A DNA stretch of 64,000 bases from Streptomyces sp. NBC_01716 (GCF_036248275.1 NZ_CP109181.1:1674001-1738000), one strand, 5' to 3'; counted from the stretch's first letter, positions 50,305 through 59,892 are shown. Made by a program: numbers and translations. The notes: generated by a model from the sequence alone, not told the origin.

Positions 50305-51948
50305 ATGACAGCCACCACCCACACAGTGACCAACCAGGTTCCGCCCCTGGTGGGATACGACGTCTTCAGCGGCGACCGGGCCCTCGCGGAAGGCCTGGAG
50401 CGGCACGCCACGCCCGAAGTCCTCGACCTGGCGCGGTCGGAGCTGTCCGCGCTCGGTCTGCTGGCCGGTTCCGCGCGGGCGCAGGAGTGGGGGACGCGGG
50501 CCAACGAGAACCCGCCGAAGCTGCGTACGCACGACCGGTACGGGAACAGGATCGACGAGGTCGAGTTCCATCCGGACTGGCACCAACTCCTTGACTCCGC
50601 CGTGTCGGCGGGGCTGACGGACGCCTGGGGCCGCCCCGACGGGCATCTGCGCCGGGCCGCCGGGTTCTACGTCTGGACGCAGGCGGAGGCCGGGAACGGC
50701 TGCCCGGTGTCCATGACGCACGCGGCGGTGCCCGCGCTGCGGACCGAGCCGGAACTGGCCGCCGAGTGGGAGCCGAGGCTCACCTCGCACCGGTACGAGC
50801 CCGGTCTGCGGCCCGCCGCGGAGAAGGCCGGCGCGCTGTTCGGGATGGGCATGACGGAGAAGCAGGGCGGCAGCGACGTACGGGCCAACACGACGGCCGC
50901 GAAGCCGCTGGACGCGGCCGGCGAGTATCTGCTGACGGGGCACAAGTGGTTCTGCTCCGCGCCGATGTGCGACGGCTTCCTGGTGCTGGCCCAGGCGCCG
51001 GCCGGGCTGACGTGTTTCCTCGTGCCCCGGGTGCTGCCGGACGGGACGCGCAACGTGTTCCTGATCCAGCGGCTGAAGGACAAGCTGGGCAACCGGTCGA
51101 ACGCGTCGAGCGAGGTCGAGTTCGACGGCACCTGGGCCCGCCGGGTCGGCGAGGAGGGGCGCGGGGTGCGCACCATCATCGAGATGGTGGCGGCGACGCG
51201 GGTGGACTGCGTACTGGGCTCGGCGGCGCTGATGCGCCAGTCGGTGGCGCAGGCGGTCCATCACGCCGCGCACCGCAGCGCGTTCGGCGGTCTGCTGATC
51301 GACAAGCCGCTGATGCGCAACGTACTGGCCGATCTGGCGCTGGAGTCGGAGGCGGCGACGACACTGGCACTGCGGCTGGCCGCGGCTCAGGACGCCGAGC
51401 AGAGCACGGGTTCGGAGGCGGAGCGGGCGTTTCTGCGGCTCGCGGTGCCGACGGCCAAGTACTGGGTGACCAAGCGCTGTACGCCGGTTGCGGCCGAAGC
51501 CCTTGAGTGTCTGGGCGGCAACGGTTACGTGGAGGAGTCGGGGATGCCCCGGCTGCTGCGTGAGTCGCCGCTGAACTCGATCTGGGAGGGCTCGGGCAAC
51601 GTCCAGGCACTCGACGTGCTGCGGGCGCTCCAGCGCGAGCCCGAGGCGCTGAACGCGTTCCTCCAGGAGGTCGGCGAGGCGCGTGGCGCGGACCACCGGC
51701 TGGACGGGGCGATCAAGGACCTGCTGACCGAACTCGCCGATCTGGACGGCGTCGAGGCCCGCGCCCGGCGGCTGGTGGAGCGGATGGCGCTGGTGCTCCA
51801 GGGCTCGCTGCTGGTGCGGTGGGCACCGCCGGCGGTCGCGGACGCGTTCTGCGCGTCACGGCTCGGCGGTGACTGGGGTACGGCCTTCGGTACGCTGCCG
51901 CACAGCCTGGACCTGGAGTCGGTGGTGACGCGGGCGCGGGCGGTCTGA
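50305..51948 (+). CDS. AidB-like acyl-CoA dehydrogenase
   Basis: The product has 547 residues, close to E. coli AidB (541). The FAD-binding region has 'FGMGMTEKQGGSDVRANTT' and 'GHKWFCSAPMCDGFLVL', and the helical domain 'LECLGGNGYVEESGMPRLLR' followed by 'SIWEGSGNV'. AidB proteins have weak dehydrogenase activity and protect DNA from alkylation; this fits with the Ada-AlkA gene elsewhere in the window, although no promoter site was found. The start of the BrkB gene is 17 bases upstream on the other strand. Confidence 0.87.
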   Translation: MTATTHTVTNQVPPLVGYDVFSGDRALAEGLERHATPEVLDLARSELSALGLLAGSARAQEWGTRANENPPKLRTHDRYGNRIDEVEFHPDWHQLLDSAVSAGLTDAWGRPDGHLRRAAGFYVWTQAEAGNGCPVSMTHAAVPALRTEPELAAEWEPRLTSHRYEPGLRPAAEKAGALFGMGMTEKQGGSDVRANTTAAKPLDAAGEYLLTGHKWFCSAPMCDGFLVLAQAPAGLTCFLVPRVLPDGTRNVFLIQRLKDKLGNRSNASSEVEFDGTWARRVGEEGRGVRTIIEMVAATRVDCVLGSAALMRQSVAQAVHHAAHRSAFGGLLIDKPLMRNVLADLALESEAATTLALRLAAAQDAEQSTGSEAERAFLRLAVPTAKYWVTKRCTPVAAEALECLGGNGYVEESGMPRLLRESPLNSIWEGSGNVQALDVLRALQREPEALNAFLQEVGEARGADHRLDGAIKDLLTELADLDGVEARARRLVERMALVLQGSLLVRWAPPAVADAFCASRLGGDWGTAFGTLPHSLDLESVVTRARAV

Positions 51949-52165
51949 CGCGCCGTCGGCCGGCCTCGGCGGGCGCCGGCGGCCGGGAACAGACCGGACG
52001 CGGAGACGCGTTGAGGCCGGGGGTGGTGCTGCGCCGACACGGCACCACCCACGACTTGATGTCACTTTCACGTATGTCGCGGTTGTCTGCCAGAGTTGCA
52101 AGTGGTTGCAGAAAATCAGAACGATCGCGTAATCGACAGACGCGCCGTACGTGGCGGGGGGCCCG

Positions 52166-53458
52166 ATGAAGGACACACCGCTCGACCTGTCACGGCTGGC
52201 GACGATGGACGGCGGGCAGGCGACGCGGCTGCTCCAGCGGATCCGGGAGGCGTCGCTGGCCGGTGACCGGCCGCCGGTGGCGCCCCGGCCCGTCATCGGG
52301 GCGTCGTGGCAGCGGATGCGGCGGCTGGGTGTGGACCCGGACCGGCAGGCGGGGCGGGTGGTGCTGGCGGCGGCGGAACTCGAACACCGGCGTCGTACGT
52401 CGGCACTCGCGGAGGTGATCCGCGGCGTCACCGGCGGACTGACCGATGTCGCCGACGCGACGCTCCAGATCCTGGTCGTCTCGGACGACCAGGGCCGGGT
52501 GCTGTGGCGCGAGGGGAACCCGAGGGTGAGCCGGCGGGCGGACAGCATCAGCCTCGCGGAGGGCGCGGCCTGGGCCGAGCAGGTCACCGGGACCAACGCC
52601 ATCGGTACGGCGCTGGCCGCCAGGGCGCCCGTCCAGGTCCACTCGGCCGAGCACTTCGTGCACACCCTGGCGCACTGGACCTGCGCGGCGGCGCCCGTGC
52701 ACGACCCACGTGACGGACAGCTGCTGGGCGCCATCGACGTGAGCGGCCCCGCGGTGGGTTTCCACCCGACGACGCTGGCGCTGGTCACCTCGGTCGCCAG
52801 GCTCGCCGAGAGTGAGCTGCGGGAGCGGCACCAGCGGGCCGTGGAGCGGCTGCGCTCGGTGGCGGCGCCGATCCTGTGCCGGGTGGGCGGGCGGGCCGTG
52901 GCCGTCGACACACACGGCTGGACGGCGGCCGTCACGGGGATGGCGCCGGTGGACCGGCTGCCGCTGCCCAAGTCGCTCAGGCCGGGGCGGCTCTGGCTGC
53001 CGTCGCTCGGAATGTGCACCGCCGAACCGCTGCCGGGCGGCTGGCTGCTGACCGTGGAGGAGGAGCCGCCGCCGGACACACCGAGCAAGGTGGTGCTGGA
53101 TCTGAGCCGGCCCCGGCGCTGGTCCCTGACGGTGACGGGGGCCGCGGGCAGCTGGGCGCAGGAGCTGACGCCGCGCCACGCGGAGCTGCTCTACGTCCTG
53201 GCGGTGCACCGGGACGGCCGGAGCGCGGCGGAGCTGGCGGCGGACGTCTTCGGGGACCCGACGCGCACGGTGACGGTGCGGGCCGAGATGTCGCGGGTGC
53301 GCCGTCATCTGGCGGGGGTGCTGGCCCACCGGCCGTACCGCTTCAGCGAGGAGGTCGAGGTGGAGGTCGTACGGCCGGAGCACCCGGCGGATCTGCTGCC
53401 GCACTCGACGGCCCCGGCGGTGGCGGGCGGCCGTCTGTTCGGGCTGGACCCCGCGTAG
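52166..53458 (+). CDS. GAF-domain transcriptional regulator
   Basis: The product has 430 residues. A helical N-domain is followed by a GAF domain with the AcoR-like segment 'EQVTGTNAIGTALAARAPVQ' and 'VHSAEHFVHTLAHWTCAAAP'. The C-terminus has a winged-helix-like region ('RSAAELAADVFGDPTRTVTV' with 'RAEMSRVRRHLAG'). Such proteins resemble sigma-54 activators without the ATPase domain and are common in actinomycetes, which lack sigma-54. Ligand unknown. ATG 52166 is used; GTG 52151 is possible. The upstream gap (51949-52165) is A/T-richer and probably holds the promoter. Confidence 0.78.
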   Translation: MKDTPLDLSRLATMDGGQATRLLQRIREASLAGDRPPVAPRPVIGASWQRMRRLGVDPDRQAGRVVLAAAELEHRRRTSALAEVIRGVTGGLTDVADATLQILVVSDDQGRVLWREGNPRVSRRADSISLAEGAAWAEQVTGTNAIGTALAARAPVQVHSAEHFVHTLAHWTCAAAPVHDPRDGQLLGAIDVSGPAVGFHPTTLALVTSVARLAESELRERHQRAVERLRSVAAPILCRVGGRAVAVDTHGWTAAVTGMAPVDRLPLPKSLRPGRLWLPSLGMCTAEPLPGGWLLTVEEEPPPDTPSKVVLDLSRPRRWSLTVTGAAGSWAQELTPRHAELLYVLAVHRDGRSAAELAADVFGDPTRTVTVRAEMSRVRRHLAGVLAHRPYRFSEEVEVEVVRPEHPADLLPHSTAPAVAGGRLFGLDPA

Positions 53459-53552
53459 CGGAAGGGCGCGCGGGCGGGGGTGCGGAGGGACCGTGTCATC
53501 CGGGCGGGGGCGCGGTTTGGACGGTGCGGGGGCGCGTGATTCCCTGGCGGTC

Positions 53553-54158
53553 ATGAGCATCACTGTGACCACGTGGTCCCTGGAGCAGACCTCCCCCGCC
53601 GATCTGCGGCCGGCCGCGGAGCCCGAGGGCGATGTGCGGATCATCCGGTCGGAGGTCCCCTCGGCGGAGTTCAGCCGGTTCCTCTACACGGCCGTCGGCG
53701 GTGACATCCGCTGGACCGACCGGCTCGCCCTGAGTTACGAGGAGTGGCACGAGGCCGTATCCCGGCCGGGTGTCGAGACCTGGGTGGCGTACGAGAAGGG
53801 CACCCCGGCCGGGTACGTGGAGCTGGCGGCGCAGGAGGACGGCACGGTCGAGATCGTGTACTTCGGGCTCCTCCCGGCCTTCCGTGGCCGCCGTATCGGC
53901 GGGCATCTGCTGTCGTACGCCGTGGCCCGCGCGTGGGACATGGCGGAGCGCCGGCCGGGGCGTACGCCGACGAAGCGGGTCTGGCTGCACACCTGCTCCA
54001 AGGACGGGCAGTACGCCATGGACAACTACCTGCGGCGTGGCTTCACCCTCTTCGACACGAAGGTGGCCGAGGAGCCCGACGTGGCGGCGCCGGGGCCGTG
54101 GGCCGGGGCCGAAGCGACGTCCCCGGCCGCACCCCACCCCGCGCCTCATCTCGCATAG
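53553..54158 (+). CDS. GNAT-family N-acetyltransferase
   Basis: The product has 201 residues. The coenzyme A site is in 'VYFGLLPAFRGRRIGGHLLS', with 'QYAMDNYLRRGFTLFDTKVA' near the end. Substrate unknown. ATG 53553 is preferred over GTG 53493 because the added 20 residues are Arg/Gly-rich and unlike the family. The C-terminal 25 residues are Pro/Ala-rich. Confidence 0.82.
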   Translation: MSITVTTWSLEQTSPADLRPAAEPEGDVRIIRSEVPSAEFSRFLYTAVGGDIRWTDRLALSYEEWHEAVSRPGVETWVAYEKGTPAGYVELAAQEDGTVEIVYFGLLPAFRGRRIGGHLLSYAVARAWDMAERRPGRTPTKRVWLHTCSKDGQYAMDNYLRRGFTLFDTKVAEEPDVAAPGPWAGAEATSPAAPHPAPHLA

Positions 54159-54227
54159 CGGGACAGTCTCGTCCACATCATGGATAGTGGTGGACTGGCC
54201 TCAGATCCGCGTGCCAGGCTTCCCCCC

Positions 54228-54311
54228 ATGTCTACAGCTGGAATCGCCTTGGTGAGTCGGCGGCACGTCGATCTCGGCCGCATGTCCAGCGCCATCTGTC
54301 GCGCGAGCTGA
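54228..54311 (+). CDS. Cysteine-responsive leader peptide (27 residues)
   Basis: ATG 54228 opens a 27-codon frame containing 'SRRHVDLGRMSSAIC' before the stop at 54309-54311. This RHVDLxRxxSAxC pattern is the conserved leader found upstream of sulfur-assimilation genes in actinobacteria. The Cys codon near its end is thought to make translation of the leader sensitive to charged tRNA-Cys, so low cysteine raises expression of the cys operon. GTG 54252 is an alternative start. The sulfite reductase gene begins 126 bases downstream. Confidence 0.85.
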   Translation: MSTAGIALVSRRHVDLGRMSSAICRAS

Positions 54312-54437
54312 TCAGCACAGCCCCGCCACGCCCCACCCGCACCCCCCCTTCGCTCGAATCCCACTGCGCACCGCTGCGCCCGTAGCCACGTGTGCAGGTC
54401 AGAGCCGTCTCCGTAGTCCCGAAGGACGTATGCCGCC

Positions 54438-56135
54438 ATGGCCGCCACCCCTGAGAAACCCGCCGCAGCCACGCCCCGCCGCAAGGTGAGCCGTCACCGC
54501 GGCGAGGGCCAGTGGGCCGTGGGGCATTTCACTCCCCTCAACGCCAACGAGCAGGCGAAGAAGGACGACGACGGTCTCAATGTGCGGACACGCATTGAGA
54601 CGATCTACTCGAAGGCCGGGTTCGACTCGATCGACCCGGCCGACTTGCGGGGACGTATGCGCTGGTGGGGGCTTTACACCCAGCGCAAGCCCGGGATCGA
54701 CGGCGGCAAGACCGCGATCCTGGAGCCGGAGGAGCTGGACGACCGGTACTTCATGCTGCGGGTCAGGATCGACGGCGGCCGGCTGACCACCGAGCAGCTG
54801 CGGGTCATCGGCCAGATCTCGCACGAGTTCGGCCGGGACACCGCCGACATCACCGACCGGCAGAACATCCAGCTGCACTGGATCCGGATCGAGGACGTCC
54901 CCGAGATCTGGCGCCGTCTTGAGGACGTCGGTCTGTCGACCACCGAGGCGTGCGGCGACACGCCCCGGGTGATCCTCGGCTCCCCGGTCGCCGGAGTGGC
55001 CGCGAACGAGATCATCGACGGCACCCCGGCCATCGACGAGATCAACGACCGGTTCATCGGCACCAAGGAGTTCTCGAACCTCCCGCGCAAATTCAAGACG
55101 GCCGTCTCAGGATCGCCACTGCTCGACGTCGCGCACGAGATCAACGACATCGCCTTCGTCGGTGTCGAGCACCCCGAGCACGGCCCCGGCTTCGACCTGT
55201 GGGTCGGCGGCGGGCTTTCGACCAACCCCAAGATCGGGCAGCGGCTCGGCGCCTGGGTCCCGCTGGACGAGGTCGCCGACGTATGGGCCGGCGTCATCGG
55301 GATCTTCCGGGACTACGGCTACCGCCGGCTGCGTACCCGCGCCCGGCTGAAGTTCCTCCTCGCCGACTGGGGCACCGAGAAGTTCCGGCGGATCCTTGAG
55401 GACGAGTATCTGAAGCGCGCGCTCGTCGACGGCCCCGCCCCCGAGCGGCCCGTCGAGGAGTGGCGCGACCACGTCGGGGTGCACCGCCAGAAGGACGGCC
55501 GCTTCTACGTCGGCTTCGCGCCGCGCGTCGGCCGGGTGGACGGCCCGACCCTGAAGAAGATCGCCGACCTCGCCGAGGAGCACGGCTCGGGCCGCGTACG
55601 GACCACCGTCGAGCAGAAGATGATCGTCCTCGATGTCTCCGAGGACCGGGTCGACTCGCTCGTCGCGGGCCTGGAATCGCTTGACCTTCGGGTCAAGCCT
55701 TCGCCCTTCCGGCGCGGCACGATGGCCTGCACCGGCATCGAGTTCTGCAAGCTGGCGATCGTCGAGACCAAGGCGCGCGGCGCCTCGCTGATCGACGAAC
55801 TGGAAGCCCGTATCCCCGACTTCGACCAGCCGATCACCATCAACGTCAACGGCTGCCCCAACGCCTGCGCGCGGATCCAGGTCGCGGACATCGGCCTCAA
55901 GGGCCAGCTCATGCTGGACCGGGACGGCAATCAGGTCGAGGGCTACCAGGTGCACCTGGGCGGCGCGCTCGGTCTCGACCCCTCCTTCGGCCGCAAGGTC
56001 CGCGGTCTGAAGGTCACCGCCGCCGAACTCCCCGACTACGTCGAGCGGGTGCTGACGCGCTTCCAGAAGGAGCGCGAGAGCGACGAGCGTTTCGCCACCT
56101 GGGCGGCCCGCGCCTCCGAGGAGGCGCTGTCGTGA
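54438..56135 (+). CDS. Ferredoxin-type sulfite (nitrite/sulfite) reductase
   Basis: The product has 565 residues. Two siroheme/[4Fe-4S] half-sites are clear: 'CTGIEFCKLA' (C-x5-C) and 'NGCPNACARIQ' (C-x3-C). It is a single-chain, six-electron reductase; context (cysH, cysC, cysD, cysN) assigns it to sulfite rather than nitrite. It reduces sulfite to sulfide with reduced ferredoxin. AAGGAC lies about 11 bases before the ATG. It overlaps the next small gene by GTGA (56132-56135). The operon's sirohydrochlorin chelatase supplies its cofactor. Confidence 0.93.
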   Translation: MAATPEKPAAATPRRKVSRHRGEGQWAVGHFTPLNANEQAKKDDDGLNVRTRIETIYSKAGFDSIDPADLRGRMRWWGLYTQRKPGIDGGKTAILEPEELDDRYFMLRVRIDGGRLTTEQLRVIGQISHEFGRDTADITDRQNIQLHWIRIEDVPEIWRRLEDVGLSTTEACGDTPRVILGSPVAGVAANEIIDGTPAIDEINDRFIGTKEFSNLPRKFKTAVSGSPLLDVAHEINDIAFVGVEHPEHGPGFDLWVGGGLSTNPKIGQRLGAWVPLDEVADVWAGVIGIFRDYGYRRLRTRARLKFLLADWGTEKFRRILEDEYLKRALVDGPAPERPVEEWRDHVGVHRQKDGRFYVGFAPRVGRVDGPTLKKIADLAEEHGSGRVRTTVEQKMIVLDVSEDRVDSLVAGLESLDLRVKPSPFRRGTMACTGIEFCKLAIVETKARGASLIDELEARIPDFDQPITINVNGCPNACARIQVADIGLKGQLMLDRDGNQVEGYQVHLGGALGLDPSFGRKVRGLKVTAAELPDYVERVLTRFQKERESDERFATWAARASEEALS

Positions 56136-56308
56136 GCGAGCGCGCCGCCCCGTTCTACTGCCCCTACTGCGGCGACGAGGACCTGCGCCCGAACGAACAG
56201 GGCCACGGCGCCTGGGAATGCGGGGCCTGCAACCGGGCTTTCCAGCTGAAGTTCCTCGGGCTGCTGACCCGTGGGCTGACGACGGACGACGGAGGGGAAC
56301 GGATATGA
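56132..56308 (+). CDS. Small zinc-ribbon protein in cys operon
   Basis: The product has 58 residues. A Cys4 zinc ribbon is visible in 'FYCPYCGDEDLRPNE' and 'AWECGACNRAFQLKFL'. Start GTG 56132 overlaps the sulfite reductase stop, and its stop overlaps the cysH start (ATGA 56305-56308), so all three are translationally coupled. A conserved small gene occurs at the same place in other streptomycete cys clusters. It may serve as a redox or iron-sulfur accessory for sulfite reductase or CysH, but this is only inferred. Confidence 0.8.
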   Translation: MSERAAPFYCPYCGDEDLRPNEQGHGAWECGACNRAFQLKFLGLLTRGLTTDDGGERI

Positions 56309-57018
56309 GGACTCTTGACGAGACCGACGACCGGAAGGCCGCCGGTCTCCAGGCACTCGCCGAACGCGCGGGCCGCGAACTCGAAGACGCCTCCGCCCTG
56401 GAGATCCTGACCTGGGCCACCACCACCTTCGGCGCCCGCTTCTGCGTCACCTCCTCCATGGAGGACGCGGTGGTCGCCCATCTCGCCTCGCGCGCCCTGC
56501 CCGGCGTCGACGTGGTCTTCCTCGACACCGGCTACCACTTCCCCGAGACGATCGGCACCCGCGACGCCGTCGCCGCCGTGATGGACGTCAACGTCATCAC
56601 GCTCACCCCGCGCCGTACGGTGGCCGAACAGGACGCCGAGCACGGCCCGAAGCTGCACGACCGCGACCCCGACCTGTGCTGCGCCCTGCGCAAGGTCAAG
56701 CCCCTCGAAGAGGGCCTGACGGCGTACGACGCCTGGGCGACGGGGCTGCGCCGCGACGAGTCGCCGACCCGCGCGAACACCCCGGTCGTCGGCTGGGACG
56801 CCAGGCGCGGCAAGGTCAAGGTCTCGCCGATCGCCCGCTGGACGCAGGAGGACGTGGAGGCGTACGTCGCCGAGCACGGCGTCCTCACCAACCCGCTGCT
56901 CCAGGACGGTTACGCCTCCGTGGGCTGCGAGCCCTGCACCCGCCGGGTGCTGGCGGGCGAGGACGCCCGCGCCGGCCGCTGGGCGGGCAACTCCAAGACC
57001 GAATGCGGGCTGCACTGA
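56305..57018 (+). CDS. cysH: Assimilatory adenylyl-sulfate reductase
   Basis: The product has 237 residues. The adenylyl-binding loop is 'TSSMEDAVVAHLA' and 'VFLDTGYHFPETI'. The [4Fe-4S] ligands of APS-type reductases are present ('DLCCALRKVKPL' and 'CEPCTRRV'), as is the catalytic C-terminal 'ECGLH'. The cluster motif shows that it uses APS (or both APS and PAPS) and thioredoxin, unlike the enteric PAPS-only enzyme. It makes sulfite for the upstream reductase. Confidence 0.93.
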   Translation: MRTLDETDDRKAAGLQALAERAGRELEDASALEILTWATTTFGARFCVTSSMEDAVVAHLASRALPGVDVVFLDTGYHFPETIGTRDAVAAVMDVNVITLTPRRTVAEQDAEHGPKLHDRDPDLCCALRKVKPLEEGLTAYDAWATGLRRDESPTRANTPVVGWDARRGKVKVSPIARWTQEDVEAYVAEHGVLTNPLLQDGYASVGCEPCTRRVLAGEDARAGRWAGNSKTECGLH

Positions 57019-57563
57019 TGGGCCGCACCGAACAGGGCGCCACGATCTGGCTCACCGGGCTGCCCAGCGCGGGCAAGACCACCATCGCCGTCGAACTGGC
57101 GGGCCGGCTGCGCTCCGAGGGCCACCGGGTGGAGGTCCTGGACGGCGACGAGATCCGCGAGTTCCTCTCCGCGGGCCTCGGGTTCAGCCGCGAGGACCGG
57201 CACACCAACGTGCAGCGAATCGGCTTCGTCGCCGAACTGCTGGCGTCGAACGGCGTCAAGGCGCTGGTGCCGGTGATCGCGCCGTACACCGACAGCCGCG
57301 AGGCGGTCCGCAAGCGTCACCAGGGCGAGGGGACCGCGTATCTGGAGGTGCATGTCGCGACTCCGGTCGAGGTGTGCTCCGTCAGGGACGTGAAGGGGCT
57401 GTACGCGAAGCAGGCGGCCGGCGAGATCAGCGGACTCACCGGCGTCGACGACCCCTACGAGGCGCCCGAGGAGCCCGATCTGCGGATCGAGTCGCACACG
57501 CAGTCCGTGCAGGAGTCCGCGGCGGCGCTCCACGCGCTGCTCACCGAGAGGGGTCTGGCCTGA
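57018..57563 (+). CDS. cysC: Adenylyl-sulfate kinase
   Basis: The product has 181 residues. P-loop 'LTGLPSAGKTTIAVEL', 'DGDEIREFLSAGLGFSREDR' and 'YAKQAAGEISGLTGVDDPYE' are typical of CysC. It makes PAPS from APS; since CysH is of the APS type, PAPS is probably needed for sulfation rather than reduction. Start ATG 57018 overlaps the cysH stop (TGATG). Confidence 0.93.
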   Translation: MGRTEQGATIWLTGLPSAGKTTIAVELAGRLRSEGHRVEVLDGDEIREFLSAGLGFSREDRHTNVQRIGFVAELLASNGVKALVPVIAPYTDSREAVRKRHQGEGTAYLEVHVATPVEVCSVRDVKGLYAKQAAGEISGLTGVDDPYEAPEEPDLRIESHTQSVQESAAALHALLTERGLA

Positions 57564-58534
57564 TGGCGACCAGCGTGGCATCCGTCACCGACGGGACCGG
57601 GGGCGGCGAGGGTGAGGGCACCGGCGGCAGCGAGGCGCCGTACGCCCTGAGCCATCTGGACGCCCTGGAGTCGGAGGGTGTGCACATCTTCCGTGAGGTG
57701 GCGGGCGAGTTCGAGCGGCCGGTGATCCTCTTCTCCGGCGGCAAGGACTCCATCGTCATGCTGCATCTGGCGCTGAAGGCGTTCGCGCCGGCGCCGGTGC
57801 CCTTCACACTGCTGCACGTCGACACGGGTCACAACTTCCCCGAGGTGCTGGCCTACCGCGACCGTACGGTGGCCGAGCACGGGCTGCGGCTGCATGTGGC
57901 GTCCGTGCAGGAGTACATCGACGCCGGCACGCTGCGTGAGCGCCCCGACGGCACCCGTAACCCGCTCCAGACGCTTCCGCTGACGGAGAAGATCCAGGCC
58001 GAGCGGTTCGACGCGGTCTTCGGCGGTGGCCGCCGCGACGAGGAGAAGGCGCGCGCGAAGGAGCGGGTGTTCTCGCTGCGCGACGAGTTCTCGCAGTGGG
58101 ACCCGCGCCGGCAGCGCCCCGAGCTGTGGCAGCTCTACAACGGCAGGCACGCGCCGGGCGAGCACGTCCGGGTCTTCCCGCTCTCCAACTGGACCGAGCT
58201 GGACGTGTGGCAGTACATCGCGCGCGAGGGGATCGAGCTGCCCGAGATCTACTTCGCGCACGAGCGTGAGGTCTTCAACCGGCACGGCATGTGGCTGACC
58301 GCCGGCGACTGGGGCGGCCCCAAGGACGGCGAGCCGACCGAGAAGCGTCTGGTGCGCTACCGCACCGTCGGCGACATGTCCTGCACGGGCGCCGTCGACT
58401 CCGAGGCCACCACGCTCGACGCGGTCATCACGGAGATCACCGCGTCCCGTCTCACCGAGCGCGGCGCCTCCCGCGCCGACGACAAGATGTCCGAGGCCGC
58501 CATGGAAGACCGCAAGCGCGAAGGGTACTTCTAA
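57563..58534 (+). CDS. cysD: Sulfate adenylyltransferase subunit 2
   Basis: The product has 323 residues. The PP-loop is 'ILFSGGKDSIVMLHLALKAF', followed by 'LHVDTGHNFPEVLAYRDR' and the C-terminal 'MSEAAMEDRKREGYF' motif characteristic of CysD. With CysN it makes APS from sulfate and ATP. The first 25 residues are a variable Gly-rich extension. ATG 57563 overlaps the cysC stop by one base. Confidence 0.95.
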   Translation: MATSVASVTDGTGGGEGEGTGGSEAPYALSHLDALESEGVHIFREVAGEFERPVILFSGGKDSIVMLHLALKAFAPAPVPFTLLHVDTGHNFPEVLAYRDRTVAEHGLRLHVASVQEYIDAGTLRERPDGTRNPLQTLPLTEKIQAERFDAVFGGGRRDEEKARAKERVFSLRDEFSQWDPRRQRPELWQLYNGRHAPGEHVRVFPLSNWTELDVWQYIAREGIELPEIYFAHEREVFNRHGMWLTAGDWGGPKDGEPTEKRLVRYRTVGDMSCTGAVDSEATTLDAVITEITASRLTERGASRADDKMSEAAMEDRKREGYF

Positions 58535-58536
58535 CG

Positions 58537-59892
58537 ATGACGACCACCGGGCACACGGCCACCGAGCAGTTGTCGGCCACCACCCTGCTGCGCTTCGCCA
58601 CCGCCGGATCCGTGGACGACGGCAAGTCCACGCTGGTGGGGCGGCTCCTGCACGACTCGAAGTCCGTGCTCACCGACCAGTTGGAGGCCGTCGAGCGCGC
58701 CTCGCTGGGCCGTGGTCAGGACACGCCCGACCTGGCGCTGCTCACGGACGGGCTGCGCGCCGAGCGGGAGCAGGGCATCACCATCGATGTCGCCTACCGC
58801 TACTTCGCCACGCCCCGGCGCCGGTTCATCCTCGCCGACACCCCCGGGCATGTGCAGTACACCCGGAACATGGTGACCGGCGCCTCCACCGCGGAGCTGG
58901 CCGTCGTGCTGGTCGACGCGCGCAACGGGGTCGTCGAGCAGACCCGCCGGCACGCGGCGGTCGCGGCCCTGCTGCGCGTCCCGCACGTGGTGCTGGCCGT
59001 CAACAAGATGGACCTCGTGGAGTACGCGGAGCCCGTGTTCGCCTCGATCGCCGAGGAGTTCACCGGGTACGCCGCCACGCTCGGCGTACCCGAGGTCACC
59101 GCGATCCCGATCTCCGCGCTGGCCGGGGACAATGTGGTGGAGCCGTCGGCGAACATGGACTGGTACGGCGGGCCGACCGTCCTGGAGCATCTGGAGACCG
59201 TCGCCGTCAGCCACGACCTGGCCGGCTGCCCGGCCCGTTTCCCCGTCCAGTACGTGATCCGGCCGCAGAGCGCCGAACACCCCGACTACCGCGGCTACGC
59301 GGGCCAGATCGCCTCCGGTGTGCTGCGCGTCGGCGAGGCGGTGACCGTACTGCCCTCGGGCCGTACGAGCACGATCGAGGGCATCGACGCGCTCGGCACA
59401 AGCGTCGACATCGCGTGGGCGCCGCAGTCGGTGACGATCCGGCTCAGCGACGACGTGGACGTCTCGCGCGGCGATCTGATCGCGCCCAGCTCCGGCGTCC
59501 CCGCCACCACGCGCGACGTCGAGGCGACCGTCTGCCATGTCGCCGACCGGCCGCTGACCGTGGGCCAGCGGGTGCTGCTGAAGCACACGACCCGCACGGT
59601 GAAGGCGATCGTGAAGGACATCCCGTCCCGGCTCACGCTGGACGACCTGTCCCAGCACCCCGCCCCGGGGCAGCTCGTCGCCAACGACATCGGCCGGGTG
59701 GTGATCCGTACGGCCGAGCCGCTCGCGCTCGACGCGTACCGCGACTCGCGCCGTACCGGCTCGTTCCTGCTGATCGACCCGGCCGACGGCACCACGCTGA
59801 CGGCCGGCATGGCGGGCGAGTCGTTCGCCGCCGAGCCGCCGTCCGCCCCGGCGGCGGACGCCGCGGCCGACGACCAGGGCTGGGACTTCTGA
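58537..59892 (+). CDS. cysN: Sulfate adenylyltransferase subunit 1 (GTPase)
   Basis: The product has 451 residues and is EF-Tu-like. GTPase motifs: 'GSVDDGKSTLVGRLLHDSK', 'LADTPGHVQYTRNMVTGAS' and 'LAVNKMDLV'. GTP hydrolysis drives APS formation by CysD. There is no fused CysC domain; the kinase is encoded separately upstream. The stop overlaps the start of a short ORF (TGATG, 59890-59894). Confidence 0.95.
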   Translation: MTTTGHTATEQLSATTLLRFATAGSVDDGKSTLVGRLLHDSKSVLTDQLEAVERASLGRGQDTPDLALLTDGLRAEREQGITIDVAYRYFATPRRRFILADTPGHVQYTRNMVTGASTAELAVVLVDARNGVVEQTRRHAAVAALLRVPHVVLAVNKMDLVEYAEPVFASIAEEFTGYAATLGVPEVTAIPISALAGDNVVEPSANMDWYGGPTVLEHLETVAVSHDLAGCPARFPVQYVIRPQSAEHPDYRGYAGQIASGVLRVGEAVTVLPSGRTSTIEGIDALGTSVDIAWAPQSVTIRLSDDVDVSRGDLIAPSSGVPATTRDVEATVCHVADRPLTVGQRVLLKHTTRTVKAIVKDIPSRLTLDDLSQHPAPGQLVANDIGRVVIRTAEPLALDAYRDSRRTGSFLLIDPADGTTLTAGMAGESFAAEPPSAPAADAAADDQGWDF

